Assembly (NCBI GenBank): GCA_003427395.1
Contig: BFEA01000366.1
Coordinates: forward strand, 670,939 to 698,680
Reading direction: 5' to 3'
From: Chara braunii
Taxonomy: Eukaryota; Streptophyta; Charophyceae; Charales; Characeae
Length of the DNA: 27,742 bases
The notes under the pieces were generated by a model. It saw nothing but the letters and a program-made list of their open reading frames with translations. It made no database searches and was not told where the DNA came from. The number at the start of each line of letters is the position of its first letter. Position 1 is the first letter of the stretch. Of the stretch, positions 9,086-19,836 are shown piece by piece. Position numbers and translations under genes: made by a program.

Positions 9086-9810
9086 CTAAGCACCTGCATA
9101 CCAAGTAGTCTCAACCATTGAGCTTGCTGATGGCGGAAAAGGATCAGGGAAATCAGAGAGAGGTCGTAATGGGGTGGACGAGACAATTTTCGTCCAATCA
9201 TGAAAATGGAGGTGGTAGTCCCTTTCAAGGCTTTCCTGATCCCCTCCCTTCCCCTCTTTCCATCGCACATTCGCTATCAACGCCCCGTGTTCCCCACCCA
9301 GCCAGTCATTACAGAAGGATTGGATTTGCAGTTTGATTTCTGTTTTTGAGTGAATAAATGTCATTTTTTTTTTAACTTTATCCCATTGAATTATGAGGTC
9401 AGCCTGAATCTGATGCTTGATTGTTTCTATAACGGCAGGTCCTTCAAGACGAACTCCTTCCATCTCCCTAGTGCACCTTTTCCACCAGATTGCCCAAAAG
9501 ATTGCCCTCCGTCCCACAGTAAACATTTTTGAATTTTTCTTTCGAAATTGCTCGCCTGTTCCAACTGCTAGGTTTCACACAGAATTGGTTTCCAATCCCA
9601 TGGCCACGAAATTGATGTGCCTAACAAGCGCCACACTCGATCCCACCATCTCCATAACCAAACTGACTCAGGGCACTGTAGAAAGATGTGCTCAATTGTC
9701 TCGGGTCTCCGCCTGGCCGGGTATGACGTCGCAAATAGCTTGCACCAGGGGAGAGCTAGGCCCTCTGTTCCAGGAATGTACGGTCAATCAGCCAATCATT
9801 TGTGGGCAGG
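9086..9810 (-). pseudogene. LINE ORF2 3' part: degenerate zf-RVT and conserved extension
   Basis: Minus-strand frames around 9750-9600 give LPWCKLF, ETIEHIFLQCP and LWRWWDRVW, matching the + strand copy. The second Cys of the finger is lost (CKLF versus CSRC). After a shift or deletion near 9550, an ATG-led frame (9526) runs to a TAG at 9086. It carries AIWWKRC, NDWLGGE, DYHLHFHDW and PDPFPP, all shared with 5719-6255. The extension is rich in Trp and charged residues, and its role is unknown. Confidence 0.75.
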
Positions 9811-10068
9811 CAACGGTGTTTCACCTGCCATTGTAAGGATGCAATTCTCGTTGGTAATGATTTACTGAGCCTAAATCATTTGATAGGTCGCATGGAATTC
9901 CTTTCCAGATTTGGGTGCCTCATCCACCATCCATTACCACATCCTTTAGATTCACCCTTGGACGTAGCAAACGATAGGCTCTTTTAACTGTCATTGAGAA
10001 AAATTGTTGTTTTCTTGTCTTGCCTCTGCCAAACTGGGAGGTTCAAACCCAAGGGACCGGATCAAAAG

Positions 10069-10882
10069 CTAGATATGCAATCGAGGTATTGGGTCTGTAC
10101 ACCCACCACTGTGCTCTTTCCTTGAGCACCCTAATTCGAAAGATATCCTCTTCTTTAAGACTTTAAGCCACCTTGTCTCGTCCGGATTCGTCCTGACCAA
10201 TCTATTTTTGCTCTTAATTTGAAAGAGATTTACCAACATCTCGCCATTCAGGCGGCCAAATACTACCATATTTCAAACCTTGTCTACACACCCCTTGATT
10301 CCTACCCAGTCACTTTCATTCAAGGTTCGTCCTTTCCTCAGGATCCTCACCCAGTTCATTGGTATCGAAAAAATAATTTTTTCAAGAGCTTCTCCAATAT
10401 TATGACAAGATCGCAGTCACTCTCTCAACTGGGTTTCAGTGATCCAGTCCCTGGTGTCCAAATCCCAGTTGTCCCCCACTCTAAGGATGCCCTGACTCGC
10501 CCACCCCCTCCAGAGGGTTTCTGTACAAAGAAAGACCGAGTCTTGGGAGTCAGTAATCCACTGGTTCCCGAATAATGGTTGTCTAAACACCTCTTCCCAC
10601 CGTCGCGGGGCCACCTTGTTTGGGAGCGATCGCTTGCGTCGGGTGTTGAGAAGTATGGTCCAAAAGGGGTCATTTTTAATGTCCCTCCTTACCCGCTCGT
10701 CTGTCAGATTCCTGCTCCTCCTCTGGCCCTGTCATCCTTTTTGGTGTAGTCCAATACCTGTCCTCTAATACTCTCCGGGGTGGGGGGGGGGGCAGCCTTC
10801 TAATCTGCTGTAGGGCCAGTTGTCGCCAGGAAATGTATGTGTCGAAAAGGAGGTTTTTAACCCATTTCCGGGTCAAGGTCAT
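10069..10882 (-). pseudogene. LINE ORF2 region between RT and zinc finger
   Basis: One frame (10614-10069, with stops) includes PLFGNQWI, ETLWRGWASQGI and WDLDTRDWITE. This resembles the conserved post-RT stretch of plant L1 ORF2, where a leading N-P-x-F and a G-I-x-x-V-x-D-L motif are typical. A C/G-rich stretch near 10780-10795 probably caused a shift from the upstream RT frame. No catalytic function is expected. The section is broken by several stops. Confidence 0.6.
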
Positions 10883-10990
10883 AATTTGTGTGTCAGAATC
10901 CAGGATCCCTAAGCCTCCTTTGGACTTCGGTTGGATAGTTGCACACCAAGCGACTCTACTAATCGCGCTTCTACATTCATGGTTCCCTCT

Positions 10991-12209
10991 CTAGAGAAAG
11001 GCCGCCACCTGCCTCTGAAGGGGACGCAAAGTTGACTTGTTGAGTGACCATATGGCTGTCCTATACCAAAGAGACACCCGCACCAGGTTGTTGATGACAA
11101 GAGCCCTTCCCATTAATGATGTGGGGCGATCCTTCCATCGTGACAATTTCTCCAGAACTGGTTGTGTCAACCACTCATCATTGGTTGTTGGACGACCCTC
11201 AGCGGACATTTGTATCCCCAAGATTCTGATAGGTGAATTGGTTGGTATCCATCTTATCTGTGGGGACTCCGGTGGCCTACACCCTTGGTAGTGGATCCAC
11301 CACCCTTCAGTTTTGCTCCCCCTATTCACTCTCATATCAGACAGGAAGCAAAAACAGTTCATCAATTCCTTGATTTCTCTCATATTTTCGGGTGAGGCAT
11401 CTACCATAATGGTGAGGTCATCTGCGAACAGGGAGCAAATTGGGATTGCCTCTTTCAGCATAGAGGTTACCCGTATTTTATGAATTTTCATATGTGCTTT
11501 CAGATTTGCTGTCAGAGCCTCCATGATTATAACAAATAAGAAAGGGGCAATTCGGTCTAATTGGCGTACCAAACGTTCCAACCAAATGGGGGGAGTCAAC
11601 CTCCCATTTACCTGCACCCTCGTTGTGGCACTATGATGTAGAATCTTCATCCACCTCCTGAACAAGATCCAAAGTTTAGCTTTTGCAGACGCTTATCAAG
11701 GAAAAACCAGTCGACATGATCATAGGTTTTTCCAAAGTCAATAAAGATTATAACCGCATTATGCCTAGATTGACATGACAATTTGATCACCTCGTTTATT
11801 AGGAGGACATTATCTTATATTTTTATGCCTTTATAAAACCTGTTTGCGCTGGGTGGATGATCTCCTCCATTATTGGGATCATGCGGTTTGTCAAGGCTTT
11901 CGCCACCATTTTGCATACCACTGTCAGTAGGGTAATAGGCCGATAGTTTCGAATATTCGTCTTATCATCCTTCTTGTACAAGAGAGATAACACCCCTTGC
12001 CCCACCACTTCGCCCATTTGCCCTGACTCCCAGACAGCTCGGTAGTAGTTCATCAGGTCCAGCGACATGGGGTTCCACATAGATTCCCAAAATTCTTTTG
12101 GTAGCCCATCAATTCCCGGGGTCTTTTCTTCCTCCATTTGCATGAGGGTTGTCCATATTTCATATTTTTCCACGGGAATCTCCATCTTTTCCTTTTGCTC
12201 CTCCGACAA
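10991..12209 (-). pseudogene. LINE reverse transcriptase domain
   Basis: Block 1 (12209-11823) has EEKTPGIDGLPKEFW and NIRNYRPITLLTVVCK, with AQTGFIKA before a stop: the RT0-RT2 region of L1-type enzymes. Motif A, IFIDFGKTYDHVDW, lies in another frame near 11745-11700. Block 2 (11665-10991) begins in the template-contact region, where the usual RGVRQGDPLSP is altered to RLVRQLDRIAP. It keeps the catalytic SLFADDLTIMV (Asp pair near 11422-11417), then ILGIQM and SLMGRALVINNLV. At least one frameshift and several stops. It primes from nicked DNA in active relatives; this copy is dead. Confidence 0.85.
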
Positions 12210-12485
12210 GCTACTCTCTAAGGGCGCAAGAAAATCGTCAATTTATTTTTCTCTTTGCTCTTTTGGCTGACTTTTACATTCTGATTTGAAGAGTTCTTGA
12301 AAAAAAACTCGGCCAATGTGAACGCACTACGGGGTGTTAGTGGCCAACTGGGCCCGCTCCTGAGCCGGGTCGTCCAGGGTCTCAATAATGGTTCTCCCTG
12401 TTCTCACCCTTACCATGGCAAAAAAACGGGAATCCCTTGAACCTTCTGTTTGATGCTTTCGTATTTTTCACCTAATGCGTGCACC

Positions 12486-12911
12486 TTACCACCGGTGTTC
12501 CATGCAGGCTACCAATCGAGTCTCCATTGACTGAATCGCACTGGAGAGTTTTTTTGACTCCTGATTTGCATTTTTTTCTTGCTGTTTTAATTGGTTTATT
12601 TGATATTGTAGTGTCATTTCATCAAAATGGGTCGCTAGGGCTCTTGAGAATTCGCCACATTTCCTAGCCAAAAAAAAACAGTCCATTGTTGAACCATAGA
12701 ACATCATCGCAGCATGTCCGTCGATGTGTTTGTTAGTGTGTCCAGGTTTCTTTGATGTGTGTTTAGAACGTTCAAGTTGGTATTGATAATAGCGATGTAC
12801 ATAGTTTATAATAAACAGACCCTTGATCCGACCGTTTGCGAAACGAAAAAATAGTGACACACATCGCATGGTCCAGCCCGGGGTATGGACTTTGTGGGAA
12901 GATTTCAGCAA
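12486..12911 (-). pseudogene. LINE ORF2 linker between endonuclease and RT
   Basis: This frame is shifted relative to the endonuclease frame, with the shift near an A6 run at 12845. It is in register with the RT block at 12209 but separated from it by stops (first a TAA at 12486). It includes a Gln/Lys-rich, coiled-coil-like segment (QYQINQLKQQEKNANQES). In L1-like elements this region links EN and RT. Confidence 0.6.
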
Positions 12912-13668
12912 TTTGCAAAGCCCCCTCTAAATCTTCTGAAGCAAGAATCAAGTCGATGCAGCATCTGAAGATCCTTTGTGGCCCATTTTTCCTGAAGCAC
13001 GAAAATGTATGTTTTGATGGATGAGTTTTGTGGTATGTGTCATATACTCCTAACGACATACAAAGGTCTGATATGGTGTGTTCATCCATTTCGATATAAA
13101 CTAGGCAAGGGGACAAAATTTTCCACTTGTCCAGCCACCGATCCGGGGCCGCGTTAAAATCTCCAGCTAGTATGATCAGGATGCCCTGTGGGACACGCTC
13201 CTTAATGGACTAAAAAAAAACGACTCTGGCTCCTGCCTCATTCGGGGCGTAGATACAGAAGATAGCCACCACCTCGAGTTCTAACACCGCCAGCACATAC
13301 ACCCATCTTCCCTCCTCCTGATCCACGGCCCAATTGAGCGGGTCAATACGTGAGGCCAGGGGTAGCCAAATGGCTACCTCGGCACTCCCCGGTCGCGGAG
13401 CATGGGCTCGAAAGGCCTGGTAAGGCCATACCTCGTTATGAACTCGATGATATTCTGCGGAGTCCATCAGGTGGGTTTCTTGGACGCAGATTGCATCCAG
13501 CCAGTCTCTACCCTCCACCCCCCTGATCTGGTCCCAGATGGTTTGTTTCTTTGATGGAGAGGTTGATGCAAGGCCATTTACGTTCAGAGACTGCAGGTCT
13601 AGATCAACCTCCCTCTTCCTTTTTGCCCAATTTTTATCTCTACCATACAAGACCCTAATATAATCCAT
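12772..13668 (-). pseudogene. LINE APE-type endonuclease domain, ORF2 start
   Basis: It starts at a true ATG (13668). Motifs in order: SLNVNGL, AICVQETHL (catalytic Glu), FCIYAPNE, LAGDFNAAPDRW (near 13166), CIDLILA in place of the usual S-x-I-D-Y-I/V, and GLDHAMC in place of SDH. A single in-frame TAG at 13210-13212, right after a T9 run, interrupts the frame between FCIYAPNE and GDFN. The same frame continues on both sides, so this is a stop rather than a shift. The enzyme nicks target DNA during target-primed reverse transcription. Confidence 0.85.
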
Positions 13669-13705
13669 TTTGTTCTCCTTTCAACCAATTAAGACCCTCA
13701 AGACC

Positions 13706-14990
13706 CTAAAGACGTACCCAGTCGATGTCATTCCATTCCTCTGACCCCGAAAGGGGTCCCTCTCTGAGGAGTCTGATGAAGATGTCGCGCACTTCATCTC
13801 CTGACCAGGTATTGCTCAGTCTGATCTTAAGAAGTTGCAGATCAAGCAGCGAGTTCTTGGTAACCCCTTTCAGTCTTGCCTCTTTGGTAGGGTCACAGAG
13901 GATGTACACAGTTCTTTCTGCAATATTCAGTTGACCGTATGTTGCGACTCTTATGGCCACAACTCCTGTCTGATGTTTTTTTTAAACATCGGATTGCAGG
14001 TCAGATTTGAACAATCCTTCTCCTGCTGGGGACCAGAGGGGGAAAACTGAGGACCATCCCTGTAGAGTGAATTCCCCGTGCCTAGCATGGGGGGGTTCAT
14101 TAAGTCCTAATTCCCATTTTCCTTCCTTTTCTCGGACGGGTACTATCAAGATCTTACCCCGCAGGGGGGAGGGTGGGGCAAAACAATTTTCTAACAAGTG
14201 GCGTATTTTTTGTCTTTTACTAACCAGTTCCTCTGTCCGGGGGGTCTGGTGATACTTCCAAGAGGGGAGGGGGAAATTGTAGAACAGGGTTCCCTTGTTG
14301 TTTGTTCTCCTTGGAAACATTTGTCTCTTCGGTCGTACCCTCAGCACTGGTCTCTTCATATCCCTCGCCCCTCTGGCCCCCTTCGAAACTGCCTGTTATA
14401 TAAATCACTGGTTGTATTCCCCCTAACTGATGTTGGGCAGTTTCTTGCATGGGTACCAGGTCACTGGCCTCCTCTTGTTTTGTCTTGGGTTCCCTTGATA
14501 ATCGGGGGAGGAAGCGAGCGAGTACTATTATCAATAATCGATGACAAATGTTGGTCTAATTGGTACTTTCTGGTAGTCCTTGTTCGAGGGCCTTTTTAAG
14601 TGTGGCACTATTTTCCAATAGTGGGACCAACTCCCTGTATGTACAGTCCCAGAAGTCATCCCCATGTCCCGGATATCTATCCTGCAGATTTTGGTACAGC
14701 CAGTGAGCCACCTTCGTGAAATTGTCCTCCACCGGGATCTGAGTGTCATCCTTTTTTTCCCCATCTTTTTCTGCTTCCTTCATCTCAATGTCTGGGGAGA
14801 GGGTCCTTCTTCCACCTCCATTGGGGCTGGCCCGAAGGCCTCCTCAAAGATATCCGTTTGTTCCTTCCCTTCCAGCGGAGGTGGGGACTTTTGACTACTA
14901 GCCTCCTTTCCTTCTTTCTTTCCTCCCCTGTCCTTGAGGCCACCTTCAATCCCATCTTCCTTCTCTCTAGGCTGATGCAGTAAAATTGAG
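13706..14990 (-). pseudogene. Putative LINE ORF1, fragmented
   Basis: Frames at 15091-14780, 14783-14556, 14534-14220, 14359-13982 and 13960-13706 follow each other on the minus strand. They end at a TAG (13706) 37 nt before the ORF2 ATG. The N-terminal part is acidic/basic low complexity. The middle has HWLYQNLQDRYPGHGDDFW. The last piece contains VYILCDP and SNTWSGDEVRDIFIRLL. I recognise neither an RRM nor a CCHC knuckle, which plant L1 ORF1 often has. The position argues for an ORF1 RNA-binding protein; the sequence alone does not prove it. Confidence 0.5.
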
Positions 14991-15019
14991 TTTGTACTAT
15001 TTTGCTCCTCAGCTTGCTT

Positions 15020-15500
15020 TTCGGTTCCTAAGGCAAAACTTAGAGAGCCAGAAAAGGAAACAAGCTCGTTACAGTTCGGTTCGCAAGGCAAAACTTAGCG
15101 AGTCAGATAAGGCAATCCCGTGACTTCTCAGTTCGTGAGGCGAAATTTAGAGAACCTGAACAAAAGCATGCCCGTAACTGTTCGGTTCGTAAGGCAAAAC
15201 TTAGAGAGCAAGAAAAGGAAACAAACTCGTTACAGCTCGGTTCGAAGGGCAAGACTTTCCGAGTCAGATGAGGCAATCCCGTGACTGCTCAGTTCGTAAG
15301 GCGAAACTTAGAGAACCTGATCAAAAACATGCTCGTAATTGTTCGGTTCGTAAGGCAAAACTTAGAGAGTCGGAAAAGAAACAAGCTTGTTACAGTTCGA
15401 CTCGCAAAGCAAGACTTTCCGAGCCAGATAAGGCAATCCCGTGACTGCTCAGTTCATAAGACGAAACTTAGAGAACCGGGAAAAAGCACGCTTGTGTCCG
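15020..15500 (+). repeat. 161-bp higher-order repeat, 3 x (54+53+54) bp
   Basis: TTCGGTTCSTAAGGC recurs at 15020, 15181 and 15342, an exact 161-bp period. Each period holds three related subunits marked by a GGTTCG/CAGTTCG start, AAGGCAAAACTTAGAGAG and a variable end. 54 bp is 18 codons. On the + strand single subunits read as basic peptides such as SVRKAKLRESEKKQA and TRKARLSEPDKA, but stops and one-base shifts break the frame. It could be a decayed 18-residue protein repeat or a minisatellite. Confidence 0.85.
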
Positions 15501-15624
15501 CTCAGTTAGCGAGCAGGAGAGACCCTGAGTCGCAATGGGTCGCCGACGCGACAACGTTGTAGAGCCGAACTCGGCGAAGCTCTGCCGAGTTTTTGGGGTG
15601 CGAAGAAGCTCCCAACTCGCTCCC

Positions 15625-15640
15625 CCTCTCTCTCTCTCTC

Positions 15641-15710
<70 letters not shown>

Positions 15711-15755
15711 NNNNNNNNNNNNNNNNNNNNNNNNNNNNNNNNNNNNNNNNNNNNN

Positions 15756-15827
<72 letters not shown>

Positions 15828-15853
15828 CTCTCTATCTATCTATCTATCTATCT
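15625..15853. repeat. (TC)n / (TCTA)n microsatellite containing an assembly gap
   Basis: Pure CT dinucleotide runs flank 45 N (15711-15755), followed by TCTA repeats up to about 15853. The true length is unknown because of the gap. More CT-rich patches follow at 15877-15900 and 16051-16130. Frames translated through it (Ser-Leu repeats) are artefacts. Confidence 0.97.
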
Positions 15854-15855
15854 AT

Positions 15856-18283
15856 TTTTCCCTTGCATTCTTTCCCTCTCTCTCTCTCTCTCTCCCTCTC
15901 TTCGCCCGCTTCCCCCTGCTTACTTCCTTTCCCTCCTCTCAACGCTCGAACGCACGCCCCTTCAGGAGTGTGTATCCTCTCTCTCCACCGACGACTAAGC
16001 CACGCCTCCTCACCTGCTCGGACTGCCACTATTACCGACCATACATCACCTCTCTCTCTCTCTTTCTCTTTCTCTCCCTCTCTATCTTTCTCTCTCTCTC
16101 TCCCTCTCTCTCTCTCCCTCTCTCTCTCTTTGATGTCTTCGTATCTCAGTTGTCGCCATCGTGCACGCCCAATGTCATCACGCCGATTGCCACCTTCACG
16201 GGTGCACCGAGCCCACACACATGAAACGGGTCTCTAGTCGCCAAACGCCGGCCGCTCCCCCTCCTTCTTCCTCTCGCCGTCCCATCGTCTAGTTCGATGC
16301 CTCGCGCACCGTCGTGCTCACCGTACACGGGAACGCATGAACACTTGGAGCCTGCCTCCTCGCCTCCGCCCCTCTGCGGCCCGCTTCGGTCGCAGCTCCG
16401 CGGGAGCTAACACGAGCGTAAAGCTACGTGCGGGCGAACGTGCGCCGTTCACTCACCTCTCCCCTCCTCCCTCTCTTTGCTTGTGCGCCCTCGCCCTCGC
16501 TCCCTCAACGATGTTGGCTCGATGTCGAGTGCAGACTCGCCCCCACGGCGCTCCTCTCCTCGCGAACCTTTCTCTCCTTTTCTCACTCTCCCTCGGGCGC
16601 TCTCTCCTTCTTTCTCCCACCGACGCCTGAGCGAACTCGTGCGCTTCCGAGAACTCCCCCGTACGTCGGACATCCCTCCCTGCATATTGTCCACCGAACC
16701 CTCCTTCTCTTTTATACTCCCTGTGCCTCTCCGAGTTTTCCTCTAGTTGCTCCTCACTCCTCCGTATACGATTTTCTGGCGCCATCCTCCAAATTTTAGA
16801 ATTTTCCCGCCGACCTTTCCTTTTTTTTATCTTTGTTTCCCTTCCTTCTCACCGGCGATCCTCTGCTCTTCTCATTCTGACCAATAGCCATCCATTCCCA
16901 CTTCTCCTCCGGATCTCAATCTCTCCCCCCAAGCCCCTGCAACAAGAACCTTTGCCCGCGCACGTCCTCGCGCCCGTAAGTCTCCCCTAGTCACAGCTCC
17001 CTCACTCGCGGTTTGGTTCTAGCCCACTCCTCGAGGTTTGTGCTCCCCGCATCTTCTTTTTCGATCTCCCTGCTGCTCTCCACTTCTCGTTGCCTCGTTC
17101 TTGTTTTTGCGTCCGCATCTGCCCATCTTCCGAACTAGATGCTTCCCCGACTTTTCGATTCCACTGGGGCTCTTCCTTAGTTGCCACGAGCATTAGCCGG
17201 CAACCGTTCAACTCATTTCCCTTTCTCCCTCCCGACACCCACTGCTATCTTCAATTTCCCTCCCTTACTCAGGACCTACTCAGCAAACCTTTGATCCCCC
17301 TATCCTTCTTTTCTACCACTCCCCAACGTCGTATCTGAAACCTTCCCCAGCCAGCCAAACGGTTGGTTGACGCTTCCCCTCCCTTGCTGTAACTGCCTGC
17401 GTTCTTGCCGCATGAAGCAACGACTCTAGCCGTACTTTTGGACCGGGTACATCCGGATGCAGGATGCGGCCCAGGTCGTTGCTCGCGACGGTTATCAAGA
17501 TGATCTATGTAGCTTGTCCTTCTGATTGCCTCGAATCTCGTTCCCCGTCATTGTTTCATCGACGGTTAAGTCACCTTCCACTCTTCTCACAGGCCAACAA
17601 GAGGGGGGGGGTCCCGAACTTACTACGGACCCGCTGCTGGGAGCATGCTCATCCCTCTCCCCGGGCGGAGTTGGCAGCACGAGGATCCCTCCGGTATCTC
17701 TTTGTGTCGACTCGCCTCCTGCACTCAGCCGCGGATGCACCCGTCGTCCCCGATTGATCCCATTCATCCGCCGGCCAATCTCATTTCCCCACCGGCTAGT
17801 TGACCGTCGTCGCATCGGCGAATGCCGGGGAGCCGGCTCTATCTTACGGCGATCACGGTCCAGGCAGGCTTCCGAAGCTGTCGACACGGGATCTGCCCCT
17901 GCCTCCGTTCTTTACCAAGACGCGGCCCCAGTTGCCTTCTTGATTAGGTCTCACGGAACCCCCCTTAGTAGCACGGACATCGCGAGTTCCCGCAGGCTCC
18001 TGAACATCCTTCTCCCTGTATGAAGCAGGCCGCGGGGGACCGGAGTAGTCCGAATGTTCCTCGTGGTCAAACCTAACCCTCACAAGTCCCAATTCCTCGA
18101 GTTTTTCCAGGGTCCGTCCCGAAGTCCGCCACCGACCCTTGATTTATTGCCTTAGGTATTAAGACCCTCGATGCCCGAGGACATCCATAAACAACATACT
18201 CGCATTCACGCTTACTTCAAAACCACGCAAAAACCATAAAAAAAAAAGGGAAAATGTTCTTCATTTCAAAAATAAAAACCCTT
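15856..18283. other. Pyrimidine-rich non-coding stretch, possibly 3' LTR/UTR of the Ty3 element
   Basis: Strongly C/T-rich on the + strand, so a minus-strand transcript would be purine-rich. It lies directly downstream (minus-strand sense) of the integrase end. It could therefore include the polypurine tract and 3' LTR, but the matching 5' LTR would lie beyond the window and I could not delimit TG...CA ends. Long frames here (for example 17526-18023 + and 17495-17887 -) overlap each other, are Pro/Ser/Arg-rich and show no domain. No RNA gene seen. Confidence 0.4.
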
Positions 18284-18343
18284 CGGCTGGTAGCCAGCCA
18301 CCCGACAACCAGCCCACACCCCATTTCTCGCCGTCCCGGCGAG
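18284..18343. other. Two adjacent perfect hairpins
   Basis: GGCTGG-tag-CCAGCC (18284-18298) is followed by CTCGCCG-tcc-CGGCGAG (18327-18343). Both have three-base loops and no mismatches, and a spare CCAGCC lies between them. The sequence between and after them up to 18619 is unique apart from about three diverged TAACTATGRTACA-CCCTTCC units near 18470, 18523 and 18568. They lie 3' of the integrase gene on the minus strand, so they could act in the element's RNA 3' region; this is unproven. Confidence 0.5.
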
Positions 18344-18619
18344 CATCTCCCAATGTATATTCCCTCCCCTTATTTTAGCTCATCTCATTTCCCCCGGTTC
18401 CTTTGGTTACCCACGCCCCTAGATGCCTGTTCTTTCCTAACTTTGCCCTCTTCTCCTAAGTAAGGTACAAAATCCCTTCCGGGGTCGCAACATACCGCCC
18501 CTTCCCGACTCACGTTTCCTTAACTATGGTACACCCTTCCCATTGGTTCTGTGACACCCATCCCTCTCTAACTATGATACAATCTCCCTTCCTAGGACCA
18601 CGACTCACGGTGCATCATC

Positions 18620-19228
18620 CTACGACTGTTTCCGTCTCCTCTTCCTCTTCTCATGCCTCTCCCTCTTCCGTCTCCTCTCTTCTCTCTCCCGTTTGATTTT
18701 CAAGGCTTTCCTTGAGGCACTCCGCCTCTCCCTTAGCCGGCGCTTCCCTAACCGATTGTCATTACCTTCTTCTTCTCTAGGCCTTTTCTTCTTCCTAGGG
18801 GTCTTTGGTAGAGGAGGTTTCCGAACCTTATACCCTTTCATGGTTGGGCGAGACGAGGCCCCTTGTTTGGAGGTCTCCCCTTTTTCATGAGTGATGGTCA
18901 GTTCTGCTTCGAGCACTTCCTTCCCTTTTAGTTTCGTCTCCTCCCCCAGGCTCCCCCTTGATCGGAAGATTTTGAGACGAGCCCCGGCGATAGGGTCCCG
19001 TAACCTACTCCCATCTAATTCCGCGAGCATATAGGCCCCCCCATCCAACCTCTTTAGGACCTTATACGGTCCCATCCACCGGTTTGCCAATTTTCTGCTC
19101 CAGGTCTTTTCTAGCGACGAATCGTACATCAGCACATGTCGTTAATCCCTATTGGCGCCTTCCGGACCCACAGGTTTTTGTCCCACCTATCTTTTGGCTA
19201 CCCCGGCATCCAAGTTCTCGGTTATCTA
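18620..19228 (-). pseudogene. Integrase C-terminus: GPY block and basic tail
   Basis: Read-through of one frame shows ELLEARIQ, a TAG (19226-19228), VAKR, a TAG (19187-19189), GANRD, a TAA (19142-19144), then VLMYDSSLEKTW, KLANRWMGPYKVLK and YMLAELDG: the SH3-like GPY/F module of Ty3 integrases. The last 110 or so residues are extremely basic (RKKKRPREEEG and later RERHEKRKRRRKQS) with no chromodomain. Such a tail could serve as a nuclear-localisation or chromatin-targeting signal (inference). All three stops fit C-to-T changes. Confidence 0.8.
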
Positions 19229-19836
19229 CTGTATCCGTGCTTCCAATAGCTCACTCTTAGACATGTTGGTTTTCCATGAGATACTTGTCCAAGTATCAAT
19301 GTGGAACTCAATGGGTAGGGGACAATGCCTCCGAACCAAAGGGTGTAAGGAGGGTACCCAGTACTCGATTTGACCGTGATGTTGTCTGCCCAAACTACGT
19401 ATCGTAAATACTTGGGCCATTGTTCCGCGCGACCCTTGCACCATTTTGCAAGGGTGTCCACAAGCGTCTGGTGCCCCCTTTCTACCGGCGCGTTGCTTTG
19501 GGGTTGATAAGCGGTTGTATAGGCTGCCCCGATCCCTGCCTTTTCGAACAACCCCTTTACCTTCTGGCTCATGAACTCAACTCCCCTATCCATGACTATT
19601 CTCTCGACACACCCATATCGCGCGATATACTCCAGGAGAAAATCACTTACCTCCTCTGCCGTATTTTTTTTAATGGTTTTTGCTTCTACGAATCCGGTGA
19701 GGTCATCCCTGGCGTTGATTATATACCGAAGTCCGCCTACCCCCTTTGGCATGGTCACCAAGTCTACATGGATCTTCTCGCCCGGAACGACGGAACTAAG
19801 GGTTCTTTGTATCGAACCGTCGCCCTCTTTTGGCAA
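19222..19836 (-). pseudogene. Integrase catalytic core
   Basis: DDE integrase that inserts the cDNA into chromosomes. Counting from the first codon, the catalytic residues are D25 (KIHVDLVTM), D83 (IVMDRGVEF) and E119 (SNAPVERGHQ), spacing D-x35-E, so the triad is intact. A one-base shift near 19795-19830 separates it from the upstream RT frame. Another near 19315 throws the end out of frame: after TLWFGGIVPYPL the true continuation (EFHIDTW, SWKTNMSKSELLEARI) lies in the frame of the C-terminal piece. Confidence 0.9.

Larger units (their letters stand above)
8708..14995 (-). mobile_element. Near full-length L1-like LINE, decayed
   Basis: Order on the minus strand: ORF1 (about 14990-13706), a 37-nt gap, ORF2 with APE endonuclease (13668-12772), linker, RT (12209-10991), post-RT domain, zf-RVT (about 9750-9668), C-terminal extension (9526-9086), 3' UTR with structured tail and A24. 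About 6.3 kb long. Several in-frame stops and frameshifts make it immobile. The 5' boundary is uncertain because the 161-bp tandem repeat begins at 15020. No target-site duplication was found. Confidence 0.8.

Noticed and set aside
15020-15500. CRISPR-like array
   Set aside because: The periodic units are contiguous diverged subunits without unique spacers; the window is eukaryotic.
15535-16237. Long + strand frames of Ser-Leu repeats
   Set aside because: They are translations of (TC)n across an N gap, not proteins.
17526-18023. 165-codon + strand frame and overlapping minus frame
   Set aside because: Low-complexity, GC-rich open frames on both strands at once; no motif, no context.
8130-18180. 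Shared 15-mer CTCGATGCCCGAGGA at about 8130 and 18167
   Set aside because: A match of this length is expected about once by chance in a window this size, and the flanks do not align.
15856-18619. 3' LTR of the Ty3 element
   Set aside because: Plausible by position, but no matching 5' LTR is in the window and no TG...CA ends or target duplication could be set, so not annotated as an LTR.
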